From the NCBI RefSeq assembly GCF_000182925.2, contig NC_026505.1:3844001-3908000 (forward strand): a stretch of 64,000 nucleotides of DNA. The letters run 5' to 3'. This document shows, one piece after another, positions 1-12,120 of the stretch. Within the stretch, counting starts at the first letter, position 1. Every line of letters starts with the position of its first letter. Below the pieces are notes generated by a model that saw only the letters and a program-made list of their open reading frames with translations, was not told the DNA's origin and made no database searches. The position numbers were made by a program, and so were the translations under genes. Origin of the DNA: Neurospora crassa OR74A. Taxonomy: Eukaryota; Ascomycota; Sordariomycetes; Sordariales; Sordariaceae.

Positions 1-2209
1 TGGTCATGAGGACGAGGAAAGGCTCCAGCAATGTTGTGAAGATGGTCGGGATGTAGTTTTCCAGCAACTGCAAAACTTCGAAGTTCTCGCTTGGCCGGGG
101 AAGTCCTGATAAACATATTAGCTATTATTCGCACAGCTTCAGCCATTCACTCTCAGAATGGAGAGCTTACCTTGCAAATGTTCCTCCTGCTTCTTGAAGT
201 ATATAAGAATACCAACTCCCGTCAAAAGTATGCAAACAAGTAAGCATCCTGTCAAGGGGCTCAGCTCTTTGGGTCGTGTAGGGTGATACTCAGTCTCCTT
301 CCTGCGACTATCAGTTCTGATATCGACACGAGAACTGGACTCCATCTCCAGAATATTATTGCCTGTAACTCCTTTCTCGATGAAAAATCGTTCTCCGGCA
401 AGACTCAGCTGAAGGGAAGCAGCGTCGGCACAGTCCTCCAGTGCCAGTCGATTAAGCACGACTCGACTATGTTGTACGGACTTCAAGGCAAAACCAAGCG
501 TAGCAGGATCCGCGGTGAGCTTGCTTACTGCCTTCGTGGAAGTATACAGCGTAGCAGCCATAAGAATGGCCAGCAAAAGAAGAAGCCCTTCAAGGATAGC
601 AGAGATTGTTCTGCTGACCACAACTCCGTTCAGAGTATAATGAGATTCTCCCGTCTTGTACTCAGTGCCCCTTGTCTCAGAAGCCAGCCGAGAGATGGCA
701 GCGGAGAAAATGGTCTTATAGGCCGCTGTGAATACTCGTTCAAGCGTTGTGACATTGTAGAAATCCGACGCGGGATCGTCTGAAAGCCCAAGCGCAATAT
801 TGACCATAGGTACTACCGGTCTGGCAACATCCTTCTCGGCAAGGCTACCCCATGGCTCGAATGTGTTTGCCGCTGGGTAGTCACGTGTAGGAGTAGGTGG
901 AGGCATCCCCACACCGACGAGATATTCGAGTGCGGTTGAGTTGAATTCATCCTTCCCAAGTGGCTGTTTCTGTCCCATGGAAACAATAGAGTTGTTTAGC
1001 GGACGGCCAGATTCGGCTGAAATTGTGACGGAAACAGGTTGTTTAAAATATGAAGTCTCGCAGAATATGGCTGTGACATTCGATTCTTCGAGATTGCCAA
1101 TTTCGCTCACGGCCAGATGAGCATAGACAGCGAGAAATTGGTTTGAAAACTTTCTGGTACAGTTTGGGCTTTCGAGATAGTAATCGAGAATTGCGTTACC
1201 GTCCCAACCCATGTAAAGGACTTCAGAAGACTCGTTCTTGTGTTCTTGTGGTGCTAGGAAAAGCCCAACATCCACAGTACATCCCTGACCGTTGTCAAAC
1301 TTGTAGCTCCTACTAACTGGGAGCTCAGTCATGATAGGCTCCCAGCAGTTTAGTTCCGTAGTGAGCATATTCGTTACAGCGGTCAGGTTCTCGCCGGGAT
1401 GGTTTTCTGAAGCTGAGTCCGCGCGATAGAACGGCATGAGCGCATAGTCGGCGGTCGTGAATGATGGATGGGTTTGTTCGAGCCACGCTATTCCATAGGC
1501 TGTGTACAAAACTGCCGTGTCCATCATCAATGCCTGATCCTGGGGTGATGGAAGAGACGAATGAGCCACCATTGTAATATTAGTAGAGAATGAGACCGAC
1601 TTCACGCCCATAATTGCACTTTGAAGTGGCGTAATTGCCCAAAAGAGTAGCATGGATGTAATGCCAGAGAAAAAGACGGGCCAGTGTCTGTTAGTCCGCG
1701 GTTAGCATTGATAGATTTTACGCAGACCGTGGTAAACTTGCCCTTTTTTCCAAGCTGAGAATGGTATGAACGCGAGGAAAGTGCTTGGATAATCCAAGAG
1801 AAGTGAGGAACTGGCTTCAGCACCCTCTGGGCGGGAAAGCTCCAGCCATGGTTGTATCCGTCGAATGTCCAGATCAATCCAAGACCAAAGCAAGCTGTAC
1901 AGAACGGATATGACCGTAGGTGCATAGAGATATCCAAAAGTCACAATCCCTGGAAGACAATCGGAACACTCGGATAGGGACAGTCCGCCTTGCTTCTGGC
2001 TCTTTTGCGCGAGAAACTCAATGCTACCAGCAAGCACGAGTGTCAGAACGATTACAGATAACAGTACCGGCGCCTGCATGGTAACCGGTTTCCAACCCCC
2101 TATGATAGCTTGAAATTAGACAGTGTAACGGTTCAGGAGAACAGCGTGTTTTCTTACCAATCAACGAGACTGAAGCCTGTCTCTCCAGCATGAACTCCTT
2201 TACTGCCAT
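1..2209 (-). CDS. DUF3433 multi-pass membrane protein, 3' end beyond the left edge
   Basis: Fungal membrane protein of the DUF3433 family; its biochemical role is unknown. I read four exons on the minus strand: 2158-2209, 1742-2099, 171-1687 and 1-105 (continuing off the window). The frame is kept across all junctions. Family features include hydrophobic spans in exon 2 (after MQAPVLL and around YLYAPTVISVLYSLLWSW), the WAITPLQSAI stretch opening the large exon, a long loop with many N-glycosylation sequons (NIT, NLT, NES, NCT, NVT, NNS, NST), then two more spans near 620-560 and 240-190. The exon reading GLPRPSEN and then a NYIPT motif follows the intron 106-170. The 1688-1741 intron has a GC donor (GCAAGT) and is needed to keep frame. 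The start at 2209 is the first in-frame ATG upstream of the conserved WKPVT segment; an upstream exon cannot be excluded. Confidence 0.85.
1688..1741 (-). other. GC-AG intron in the DUF3433 gene
   Basis: The donor reads GG|GCAAGT and the acceptor CTAACAG|AC, a 54-nt intron. The only nearby GT donor would shift frame away from the conserved HWPVFFSG...LLFWAITPLQSAI reading, so the GC donor is inferred from frame and family conservation. GC-AG introns are a known minority class handled by the major spliceosome. Confidence 0.75.
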
Positions 2210-5200
2210 CTTGCCGTGGATCCTGAGTGAACGCAACTCGACCCCCTTATGAACACCCGCCAGCGGGTTCGCGATGTGAACGAAAAGGGTAAAAAAAACA
2301 AAGGGGGAAGGACAGCTTCAAACTGGTTGACATATGATGCATCACCATAAGGCTAGCCATAACGTATAAGTAAACATTGCAGTCTCCATACCCAAGCCAT
2401 GTCCATGGCGTTTTGCTCCGGTTGACAATGTTGATAGCCGCCTATGCGACATGTTCATCGTCTTTCGGCGCTTAGTTAAGCGCAAAAACACCCTTAAAAT
2501 TAGCCTAGAGTCGCGATGCGGCCGGACCATGATGGGGTGCTACGTTGACGGACCACTAGGAAGGCTTCGGTAAACGGCCGCTTGACATTAGGGCCATCAG
2601 GGACCTCATGGCCGTCCAATGAGAGCATCAGAAACGCCTGTCATGAGTTGATGCACTGTGCTGACTGCATGTAACTCGCCAGCCTGGTTTCGTGATGTGA
2701 AGAGTCTGTGTATTTAGGGTGCCAGTCGGCACTTATTGTGTTGGTGATTTTGCGATTTTGCCGGTGTGAAGTCAAACTTTTGGAGTTGGGAGTTCGAGTA
2801 CTGACGGGAAAAGAGACTTTGGCTCCCGTTCATGGCAAAAACTGCATGCCAGCTGGCAGGACAGTTACAGCAGGTAGGTAATAGTTGTGTTCGTAGGGTG
2901 CGCGGGAAGGAGCAATCATGCAGCAATGGAAGGAAGTGTTCCCGTCGTATTTGCCGGCTGCAGCACTCGCTGCCACTCACAGGATGAACGTGACGGCTTG
3001 GAGTTGCAGTAGTTCCGTCTCTTCACGGCAGTCGGCAACCCAACGAGTTTACCGATACCAATATTCTAGATATTTGTGAAAGCCGAACTTTTACCTCCGA
3101 CATAACTTAGTCTGGCCTGGAACTTTTTCCTTTTGTTGACAGCCTCATCATCCGTCCCGATGGAGGGTTTGAACCAGCACCTTTGGCCTAGACGATCTTC
3201 TTTTCTTGGCAAACGAGGAGCATCGCCCTACCTTTCGCTACATCCTTGAGAACCACGGCCAGCACCAGGTAACACATATGCTCTGATCCATCCCCTCAAA
3301 CATGGCTTCTTGAACAAAGCTGAACTCGTGCTATATATCGACTTACCATTGACGGTCAGCTTGGGGGTACCGCGTAAGTTAGGGATATGTCCGAATTAGC
3401 CAACTTTCGTACCTATTCCTTGTTTACATGGCAGACTGTGCTAACATAACATCTCTTTGCAGCTAACCAGCGCCAACTAAACACTGATCCGTCTTTGCAA
3501 TGTCCCAACGGAAAAGACGTCGCTGCTCTCGTGTCGCCATATCGGCTCACTATATAAGTGGCTGGTGTCCAGCGACAAAATTCTTCATTCCACCAACTGA
3601 TGGGTCCCTTGACGACAAACTTTTGCTTCGGGTGCACCCCTTCACATGGCAAACCGCTACCATACGGACGATCTGCGGCTTGCGTGGTTCAGTCGGATCA
3701 AATTCCGCGCTCTAAGCAATGCCGCAACGCGAAACGACAGCCTCCATTCCTGGTTAGTCTGTCTCTCTTGGAAAACCCGGGGTCAGCGAAGTCCAGCCAG
3801 GTGCACCAAATAACGCTATAGCTGCATACAACTTCACCACCAGAGAGACACAGTAAACTATATTAGTTTACTACATGCCAATACTATATCTAGAAGGTTT
3901 ACGCAAACGGGAACATTGTGAGGGGGTCTAAAGTTAACTCCCTCTTTTCTCCAGTTTCCGCCTTCTCCAAGCCAGGATCTACCGCTGCAGGCGACGGTCT
4001 GATCAAACTATGTACCGTTGGTGCAGTGAAGTGCCGTCCGGTAGCTAGTGTTGCTGGAGCTCGATTCATCATCGAACGGAGACGGCTGTGCGGGCCTGTA
4101 GTCAGAGAGCATCCAGCCTCTCTTTCGAGTCTTAACGTCAGATCTAAGGCCTAACCTCATCTCAGGGCATCGCTATGCACATCGTCCTAGGAGATGCTAT
4201 ACTGAGCTACCATGTCATGAGTTTGGAACGTCGAGGTGGCGGATTTGGCAGTTAGCGAAATCAACAACGGGCAAAAGCTAGTTGTTATCAGCCTCCTGAA
4301 CACCCTGTCGGCAAAGCTAACGTGACATTCGGAGTGCACTCGGCGCTTCGGTGCACCGGGTCGCGCGCCAAGGACCGCTTTCGCTACTTTCAACCCGTTC
4401 AGACGGAGTTGCACACAAGGCATTCCCACTCGCAGGAATAAAATCGATACGCTCACATTGCACAACTCAGACTCCGTTGACTTTTCAAGCATTCAGGTGC
4501 TCCATCGCCCAAACCAGATCTCCAGGGTGAACATATGTGGAGGTTTCTGTTATGCTATCTGGTCCCATCGAAGTAGTCAACCTCGGACCAAAAGGAGCAT
4601 CAGTGAATTCAGTATCTAGGATGCTAAAGTCTTCCGCTCAGAATTCTACATGAGGTTTAGCGGTTAAACTTCCTGTCAACCCATCCCCCACAGTGCGCCA
4701 CGCTACGGGTCGTGGTGGTAGAGCAGTACCGAAGAGGCTAGGGAAGATTGAAGCGATTGGTGTTTATTTTCAGCTTTTGAGTTCCGCGAAACCGATCTCA
4801 CAACAACTTGGTCGAGGTGCCGCATGCAAAGGCCACAATCCTCAGCCTGGTGAACCTGGCCTTTGTTGTCTCCTACGATTGATACCACTGCAATTCTCTC
4901 CATCCTCGACAGAATTACTTTGACGGTGATAGAAAATGTTCAAAGCGCCAACTGGTGACACCTTCAGTTATCGAGGTACATACAGACATGTATGTGTCCG
5001 TTTCAGCTGAAAGCCATGACATGCAGGCCGGATCTTTATTCTCACCATGCCAGTTGCGGCAAAACGCTCACACACCTTTGACGTTACCTGTTAGGACCAT
5101 GTTGCATGAGAGCCTCGCAATGAGTACGATTTCCACTCCAACCATGTCCCGCATGGTCTCTCTAAGCATGCGCTGAACGAGGTCTCAGTATTGTCGAAGG

Positions 5201-7127
5201 CATCCAAACTCGTCTGAGTGCAATGGCTAGACGGCAAGAAGCACATAACCAGCTTCCCCAAGTCTGTTGGTATGGGCAAGTTAGGATCGAACGGACTTGA
5301 GACCCGGCAAGTATAGCAGGGACGCCGTGAGCTGGGACCATTGTCACGGAGATGTATGCGGGCAGCAAATGTGAACATCCCATTCAACAATCCAACGGAA
5401 ATCATGCCAAGACTTTGAGAAAAGAAACCTGGGTCCTGGGCCGTCAAAGGTTGCTTTCTCGTCAGTTAATGCTCTTATGCATACAATACGGATCTCGCGG
5501 CCTCTCGAACAGGCTAACTGCCGTCTAATGCAGATATTGCCAGTAGGAAACCAGGATCTTGAGCCGCAGGACCTGACAGCCTTCTAAATTTATGTTCGGG
5601 CGGCTGCGTCGACATTGATTTAGTACCAAGGGAGCAATAGAGTTGTCATTTCCGTGCCACTGCGTGTCGCTCGCAACCACTCGATAGCATTGTTCTCGAT
5701 TGGGCCAGGGCGGTTACCCACATGTCCCAGAAGACTGTCCTCACATTCAGTGCGACGGTGAGATCAAGACACTCAATTCGAAACCCTAAAAATAGCTCAG
5801 CGGACGATAGTTCAGTCAACGGTGTCTTGCACGCACAACAACTCGTTGTCGGGATACCTCTTCTCTGGTTATTCACTCGTTTGGCATCTCTGCTCGACTA
5901 ACAGGGCACGCAGCAGATGTAATGTTATGGGTATCGTGTGAGGAATTGGACAAAACCGGCAATGCTCAAGTGTCAGACAGCATTTCCTCCAACAGTTACC
6001 ATAGTACGGCTCACACAGTACAGCCTTCAACATGAGGTTAGCGCATGGAACAACCGGCCGGCTTTCCGGGCCCCACGCCCCGCCCTGGACCCCGAATAAT
6101 GGCATAGCGCAGCACATCGATGAAGCAGAAATGCGTGTCTCATTCGCTGTCCCAGAAGAGAAGACAAAAAGAACCCAATGTCTGTTGCCAGTCTCGTGCG
6201 CAGTCGTGAGAAAAAAATAATTTTCTAGGGTCAGTACTCTATTTTCATGTGTTTCTCAGTAAGTATGTTTTTACATAGTACACTGACTTTGCAAGAGGCT
6301 CTTTCAGGGGGTGCAGAGCACTGTCAGGGTCTAGGGCCATCTCATGCTTAGTCCGGAACTCAAGCCTGAAAGGGAAATCATGCGCCATCCCACGTCCATG
6401 CTCTCATCGACAGGATATTCAGAAGCTAACAGCATTGGGAATGAATGATGACCGCCAAGTCGTCTGTTTTACAGGAGGGTGTTCACGTCCAGAAAATCTC
6501 AGACCGACCTGTACTATGATGCGTTTTCCACAGGTGTGGTTATCACTAGTGTTGGCGGAGGAAGTTGCCTGCATCTTTTGATTGACAAAAACGACCTTCC
6601 AGAATAATTCCGGATCCGAAGATGAGGGGCAAAGGGGGCCAATAGCTCGCTGCCTGATTATGTTTTTGTGCGCGAGCAAGACCCGAAGGGTTGGTTATTG
6701 CGTCAGATACCACGCTATGGCGATCTTAGCGGTACTCCCTGCTCATAACAGCAAAGCGATGCCTCTAAGTCGAGCCTTATCCGAGGTTGATTGACTTAGT
6801 AGCCACTCTCCCACTGTGGCTTCAGAATGCACACTTTCAGAGTGCAAGATCAGACAGTAAATTAGACAGTAAGCCACTTCTTCCAGACGTCGAGCTCTGA
6901 CAGACCCATGCATACATAGGAAGGGTACGGTGGATGGTACCTTGGGAAGTCTGGAAAGGTTGTCTTGTGACATTTCAAATATCCTCTTCCTTGGCTCAAT
7001 TAGTGACCTTCCGGGTGAGAACGTCACATCACCCCACAAATATTGCAAACGAAGAATGTCCTCGATAGACTACCTATCGGTAAGTGACAGCCACTTGATA
7101 CTATGACTTCAGAACCACTAGGTGCTA
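2210..7127. other. Gene-poor interval between the DUF3433 gene and the Fot1 transposon
   Basis: About 4.9 kb with only short open frames on both strands (none above about 120 codons), none showing a recognisable domain, consistent codon use or plausible splice chains. The first few hundred bases presumably carry the DUF3433 promoter. CpA and TpG are both common, so the stretch is not strongly RIP-mutated. I see no tRNA, 5S rRNA or clear repeat here. Confidence 0.6.
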
Positions 7128-7174
7128 CCAGTCTTGACCCCTCAGCTGGCCACCCCCCTCAACTGGCCACATCC
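7128..7174 (+). repeat. Left terminal inverted repeat of the Fot1 element
   Basis: Begins CCAGTCTTGACCCC and matches the reverse complement of 8951-8997 at 46 of 47 positions; the single difference is G here versus A in the right-end copy. It contains two similar inner words, CAGCTGGCC and CAACTGGCC, possible transposase-binding sites. Confidence 0.95.
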
Positions 7175-7334
7175 ATACCGCTGTTTCCCCTATGTAATAT
7201 CACCACCCTGCTTCTACCAACACCCACATTTGCATCAAATCAAGCCCGATTGCATTCATTTCTACTGCAATGGACTCGCCTTTGCTTGAGCAAGCGTTTG
7301 AAGATATTCGCGACGGACTTTCCCAGCGTGTAGT

Positions 7335-8870
7335 AGCGAAGAAGTATGGGATTCTACGGTCCACCCTTGGTAATTGCGTTCGAGGCGTCCTTATTAAGCG
7401 CGACGTTAAAATCCCCTACTAGAAGTTATTGCTAGCCTAAGAGAGCTTTATTTGCAAATGGATATTGAATGAGGAGAAGGCCGGCTGTGCTCTTAATTGT
7501 CGTTAGGTGTTAGGATTCGCGTCGTTGATATTGAAAAGAGGAGGCGACTATGATAAGTTGGGCGCCTGTTGGGTAGACCGATTCCTGAAGTGTAACCCTA
7601 ATATTAAGATTAAGCTTTTGAAGCTGTTCGAGTTAGTAAGAGTTAGAGGGTTTACCCGGGAAGCCTTTATAAAGTTCTTTGACCTTTTGGAAGTCTAGAT
7701 TCGTAATAAGGGTATTATCCTAGTTAATATATTGAATATAGATGAATATAGTTTTTAAAAGTTGGAATCTAAGGATAGTAAAGTGCTTGGGTCTATTTTG
7801 ATGAAGAAGGTATATATAATAACGACCGATACAATTGCTTGGGTATCTATTATTGAGTGTGGGATTATTGAGGGTAAGAGGTTGATTCCCATTATTATTT
7901 TTTTTAGTATTAACCTCTAGGGATAGTAGTTCCCTAACGATATGGACGATAAGTTTAAGAGTTAGAAATACAATAGTATATTGATTGGATAGAGTAATTT
8001 AGGGATTGCTTTACGCTGGTTGAAGGAGGTTTACCTTCTTGAGATTTAAATTGATAGTTAGCGTCTTTTGATTTTCGATGAGTATTCGAATTATTTATTT
8101 AATAATTTTCTCGTTGAGGTATTTTAATATAATATTTAATTACTCTTTTTACTTCCCTATATTTCTTATAAAATTTAACTATTCGATAAATCTGTATTTG
8201 CTGCTGTTAAGTTATATTTTAGAGATTTAATAAAGGATTACGCTAGTTTTCTAGTATTTGTACTAGTAAATAAATAACGGTTCCTCTAGTGTTATTAGGA
8301 AGTATTACGATAAAGTGTAAGCTCTAGAAACTTTAGATTAGGGTTTAAAAAGATTGGGATATGGCTAATGAATAGATTTGTTGTGTTTGATAACCCCAAT
8401 ACTATTATTAATAATAGTACCCTCCCTCTCTAGTTATTACTACTTAAAATACTACTTAGAAATAAAATATTTAAGGTTAATTATATTTTTAAGACTCCCT
8501 AGAAGTCTAGGGATATGTTGGGAAGTATTTATAATAAGTTAATTGCTATTGACTGTAATATCCGGACTATTTATATTAAAATAGCTAAGGCGTTTAATAA
8601 TAAGAACGTTGAGCTTGTTGTTAAAGATTACTAGCTTTAATATTTATAGACTAAGCTGGAGTTACTTAAGCTACGGGGTAAAAGGAAGGTTAAAGAAGGG
8701 GGTAATGATAAATTTGTACGTGTAGAGAGTATAATTGAGGCTTGTGAAGCCTTAAAGTAAGCCCCTAAGCGCTAGTGGGTTGCTACGGTAACGATGACGT
8801 CGTTATTACTATAACCTATTGAGAGAGCTGTTGAGTTAATACTCCAGACTATTTATGAGTATTAGGATTA
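7335..8870. other. RIP-mutated, AT-rich interior of the transposon
   Basis: The CpA dinucleotide nearly vanishes (about six by hand count between 7681 and 8870) while TpG stays common (about sixty), and TpA is very frequent. This is the pattern left by C-to-T change at CpA on the plus strand. The edges are sharp: CpA is abundant before about 7330 and again after about 8870. Confidence 0.85.
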
Positions 8871-8950
8871 GTCAATAAATATTTCAAATGGTTGAAATTG
8901 CTGCAAAAATGGCCAATTTTCAATGTTATCCGACTACTGGTTATGGCTGG

Positions 8951-8997
8951 GGATGTGGCCAGTTGAGGGGGGTGGCCAGCTGAGGGGTTAAGACTGG
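8951..8997 (-). repeat. Right terminal inverted repeat of the Fot1 element
   Basis: The reverse complement begins CCAGTCTTAACCCC and pairs with 7128-7174 over 47 positions with one mismatch. The TA at 8998-8999 follows directly, giving the target-site duplication. Confidence 0.95.
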
Positions 8998-9394
8998 TAC
9001 ATATTGTGGTGTTGTTTTCAACATCACCAGGCTACCACTGTCAGTCCGTCACAGCGGCATAACGTACAGTGCTTGGCGGCCCCCAAATCCAGTACGCTAA
9101 TCTAGGTCCTGCCTCGTCTTCTGGGGGAGCTCCTCATTCACTTGGCATCCCTTGTCCGACTGATTATCCGGCACCTAGTTGCCGCGTGAGAGTTCAAATT
9201 GAGATCCATATGATTTCTACCAGCTGATCCTAGTCAATAGCACCATTCCTGACCATGATGCTGACCACATGCTGACAACAAGCCGCTTTTGACAGACTCG
9301 CCTTTCGGCTTTCTACAACCGTACCGTCATAAGTCCACCCAGCAAGCCAGCTCAATCCTTGCTCGACTCCAGCACAGTTCATCCTCGGTTTGTT

Positions 9395-9615
9395 CGTTAG
9401 CGTGGTATACACACTTGCAGAGGACTCTTTTACCATTTTCAGGATAACTAGGCGGGGTTGCTGGCCTGAACAGCAACCAGTCGGCTATTGCCCGCTGTAA
9501 ATGGAGTAAGTTCTGGCGTATGTGTGCGATACACGATCGATTGTTGTTCTTGACCCTGATTTTGGGATTGTTTGGATCAATGAGGGTACCAGAATCTCTT
9601 GTCTTTTCCCTTGGT
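9395..9615 (+). repeat. Dispersed repeat, copy A
   Basis: About 220 bp clearly similar to 53319-53552 in the same orientation. Shared words in the same order include CGTTAG, CTCTTTTAC, TTTCAGG, GCTGTAAATGGAGT, GTTGTTCTT, GTTTGGATCAAT and CTCTTGT/CTCCCTTG, with substitutions and small gaps between. I find no coding frame or terminal repeats, so the family is unknown. Confidence 0.75.
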
Positions 9616-12095
9616 GGTCGCAGGTCTCGAGCTAACAAATAAGCCAGCATTCATCTATATAGTATCGGCGCTTGGAACATGGGTTGACATTGATTTGTTC
9701 TTATGATAAGTGTAGCATACGCTCAACTTGTCCTAAGTCGGGGGAGGAACTTGGGAGTGTCCCCATTCCGAAAGCAACATTATGAGTATGGGGTAGCTGT
9801 GGGCATCCGTCTAGGAACGAAAATGAAGGGGTAAAAAGCTGACATTGAAAACAGGTACGTAACCTCAGGTGCCTCCTGTACCGTGTGAGGTCAAGCCAAC
9901 AAAGCCAACATGAGATTATGCGAAACAATGAAGAGGTCAAAACGTACACAATGACACCTCAGTTCGTTTTCAAATTGCCTACAACGGGACCAACCTTCAC
10001 ATTCCATCCCTGAGCTCCCTTCCTCGGCATGGGCACCTTCTTTTTTCTTACTTCCAAGAACCTCGCTACCATATTTTACTCGGCAAACTTTGAGGTCCTT
10101 CCCAACCATTGCATCCCGTCCGCAACAAAATGTGAACGAGGGATGCCACAGTGACCCCATCAAATGCACATCCGGAAATTAGATATCACTCTTCATAAAC
10201 AAGTACGCAACAGCAGCAGCAGCTACAACAAAGCATGGGGTAGGCAAAATCCTGTAGGTAAGGTAGGGATCGGATCTTGCCTGCTGAATTGCTTTGCCTA
10301 CCTAGCTAACTGCGAGCCGCAAAGGCTACGTACATACCGCTGTCAGCCTATGAAACTTGGCACACAGTGCTGTAGGTACAGTCCAACTCCAAAACTTGAA
10401 GGTGTTACCCACCATCGGCATGTCTCGAAGAAAGTTCCGAGGTGGTCATGTCACACGACATAGGGACTCGACGAGTGGAGAGAATGAGACCGGATGAGAC
10501 TGCTTGCGTTTTGAAGTTCCGGGATCGTGCTTGTTGCTGTTGCATACCTAGTTGTAACTACCTCTATGCGGTGTTCACAGATAGGTAGGTACTTTCTGCT
10601 AACTTGCCTCCAGATTATACACAGTTGGACTGACATCACATTTAGGCATGTTACTACTCGAGGTAGGCTGCCTTTTGGTAAGCTTTACTGTAGTACTGAA
10701 TACTTTCTATTAAAGCATTAGGTTGGGATGTGATTACCAAGTTCTTAACAAAGAAAACACTTCTCAGTATTTGGGTGTTTGCGTTCAAGCACCCAGCCTC
10801 TTAACACCACTATCCCCATGTGTTGTTGATGTTTACTAACTCTATGCATACCTATTCACCTTCATCTCTCCCTGTTCATCAGCGGCACAACAATATGGAG
10901 ACCTCATGCCTGCCATACAAGAAGACAAAGTAGAAGAGGCATGATACGATAGGTAGATACTCATTTACCTCGCGCTTTTTACCCTTGCTGTCGAAGCATG
11001 TAGGTGAAGTGATTGTCCTACAGAGGGTACATATCTCTACTCTGCCTGCACCATTGATGTTCTTACCCAAGGTATGCTTCCGGGAGGAAGGGAGAGACAC
11101 GTTGGAAGCATGGTTGTGAAGACGAGAATAAGCATGAGGCGTACAGATGGCAAGGTTTTCTGATTAGTGACTGAAGACACCTTCCTCTACAATCTGAACC
11201 GACGAAAGTAAAGTCCGGTACGAGACTTGATGGTTTGATAAGAGCGAAGACAACCTGCTATCATAGCTCCGCAGAGCCTTAGAAGGAATAATGTCGTAAA
11301 GAACCCCGGAACTGGCGACTAACAGAGTCTTAGAGGGCTCACAAGCTCTGCGAGACAAAGTTTAGATGCTTTCACGGAGCACACAGCATCCTAGGTTGGT
11401 CTTGACGAACTGCTCAGAAGACTTTTCACCAGGCGGTTGCTAACCTCTACACACTTCTGTATATTATCTAGTGTAGAAACTAGCCTTATTAGCCTACCTC
11501 TAGATCGTATGGGTAAGTGGTGTGGCTCCCGTCTGTGCTAAGCGCGCCAAAACAATACCGGTCAAACACTAATAAAATCTATTACGTTATCACCCGCGGC
11601 AGACATAGATTGCCTCTACCTACCTGTGTACTAGATCACGGCCCTTTTACGTATTCAGTTCTCATTAGGCGTTCTCAGGGACGTTTAGTAAAGTCCCGTG
11701 AAACTGAATGAACCCCAATCCCTCGCACTTGACCCTCGGCACTTTGGTATGTACGCGATGAGGCTCGCTCGGACTCGGCAGTGCTACTGCCTTATTAGTT
11801 TATGAAAACACAGCCAAATCTGTTAGTGCGGTTCTTTTAATTTCGTAAAACGGTGTCGGTGTTTTTCTTTTCTCTTCCAACCACATTCTCAAACAGATAG
11901 TATCATGCAGAATGCGGCCCTCTAGGTCTGAGGGAGTCCTAGCGGAAATTGTAAAGGAGATCTCCGGCCTGCTTTAGATTCCAGGATTTCTCGTTGTTGT
12001 ATAACAAGGAAATAGATATGTTGAGTCTCTCGGCTAGTAGGATAGGTATTGGGTTGCAAAGAAAGTACAGGTGGTAGGTAGGTAACTCGACGATT

Positions 12096-12120
12096 AAAAA
12101 AAAAAAAAAAAAAAAAAAAA
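12096..12120 (+). repeat. Poly-A tract (25 A)
   Basis: An uninterrupted run of 25 adenines. No retrotransposed sequence or target duplication is evident around it, so it looks like a simple homopolymer rather than the tail of an inserted element. Confidence 0.95.

Larger units (their letters stand above)
7128..8997 (+). mobile_element. Fot1/pogo-type DNA transposon, RIP-inactivated
   Basis: A 1870-bp element of the pogo/Fot1 branch of Tc1-mariner, flanked by TA on both sides (7126-7127 and 8998-8999), the duplication expected for this family. Its ends are 47-bp inverted repeats differing at one position. A transposase frame opens at the ATG at 7270 with MDSPLLEQAFEDIR followed by a helix-turn-helix (SQRVVAKKYGI) of the Psq/CENP-B type. 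Later segments recall the DDE core: NIDEYSF (about 7735) where the family has N-x-DE-x-GF, and LIFDEYSN (about 8070) at the second catalytic Asp. From roughly 7335 to 8870 the DNA is very AT-rich and the frame carries many stops, mostly TAG or TAA where the family has Gln, as RIP produces. It cannot encode an active transposase. The size matches Fot1 elements (about 1.9 kb). Confidence 0.92.

Noticed and set aside
3150-3235. A tRNA-like T-loop (minus strand GGTTCAAACC) with an extended arm
   Set aside because: The flanking bases do not form the T stem, and no acceptor stem or anticodon arm can be drawn.
5091-5447. 118-codon minus-strand frame with slightly protein-like texture
   Set aside because: No domain, no neighbouring exons and overlapping frames of similar length; probably chance.
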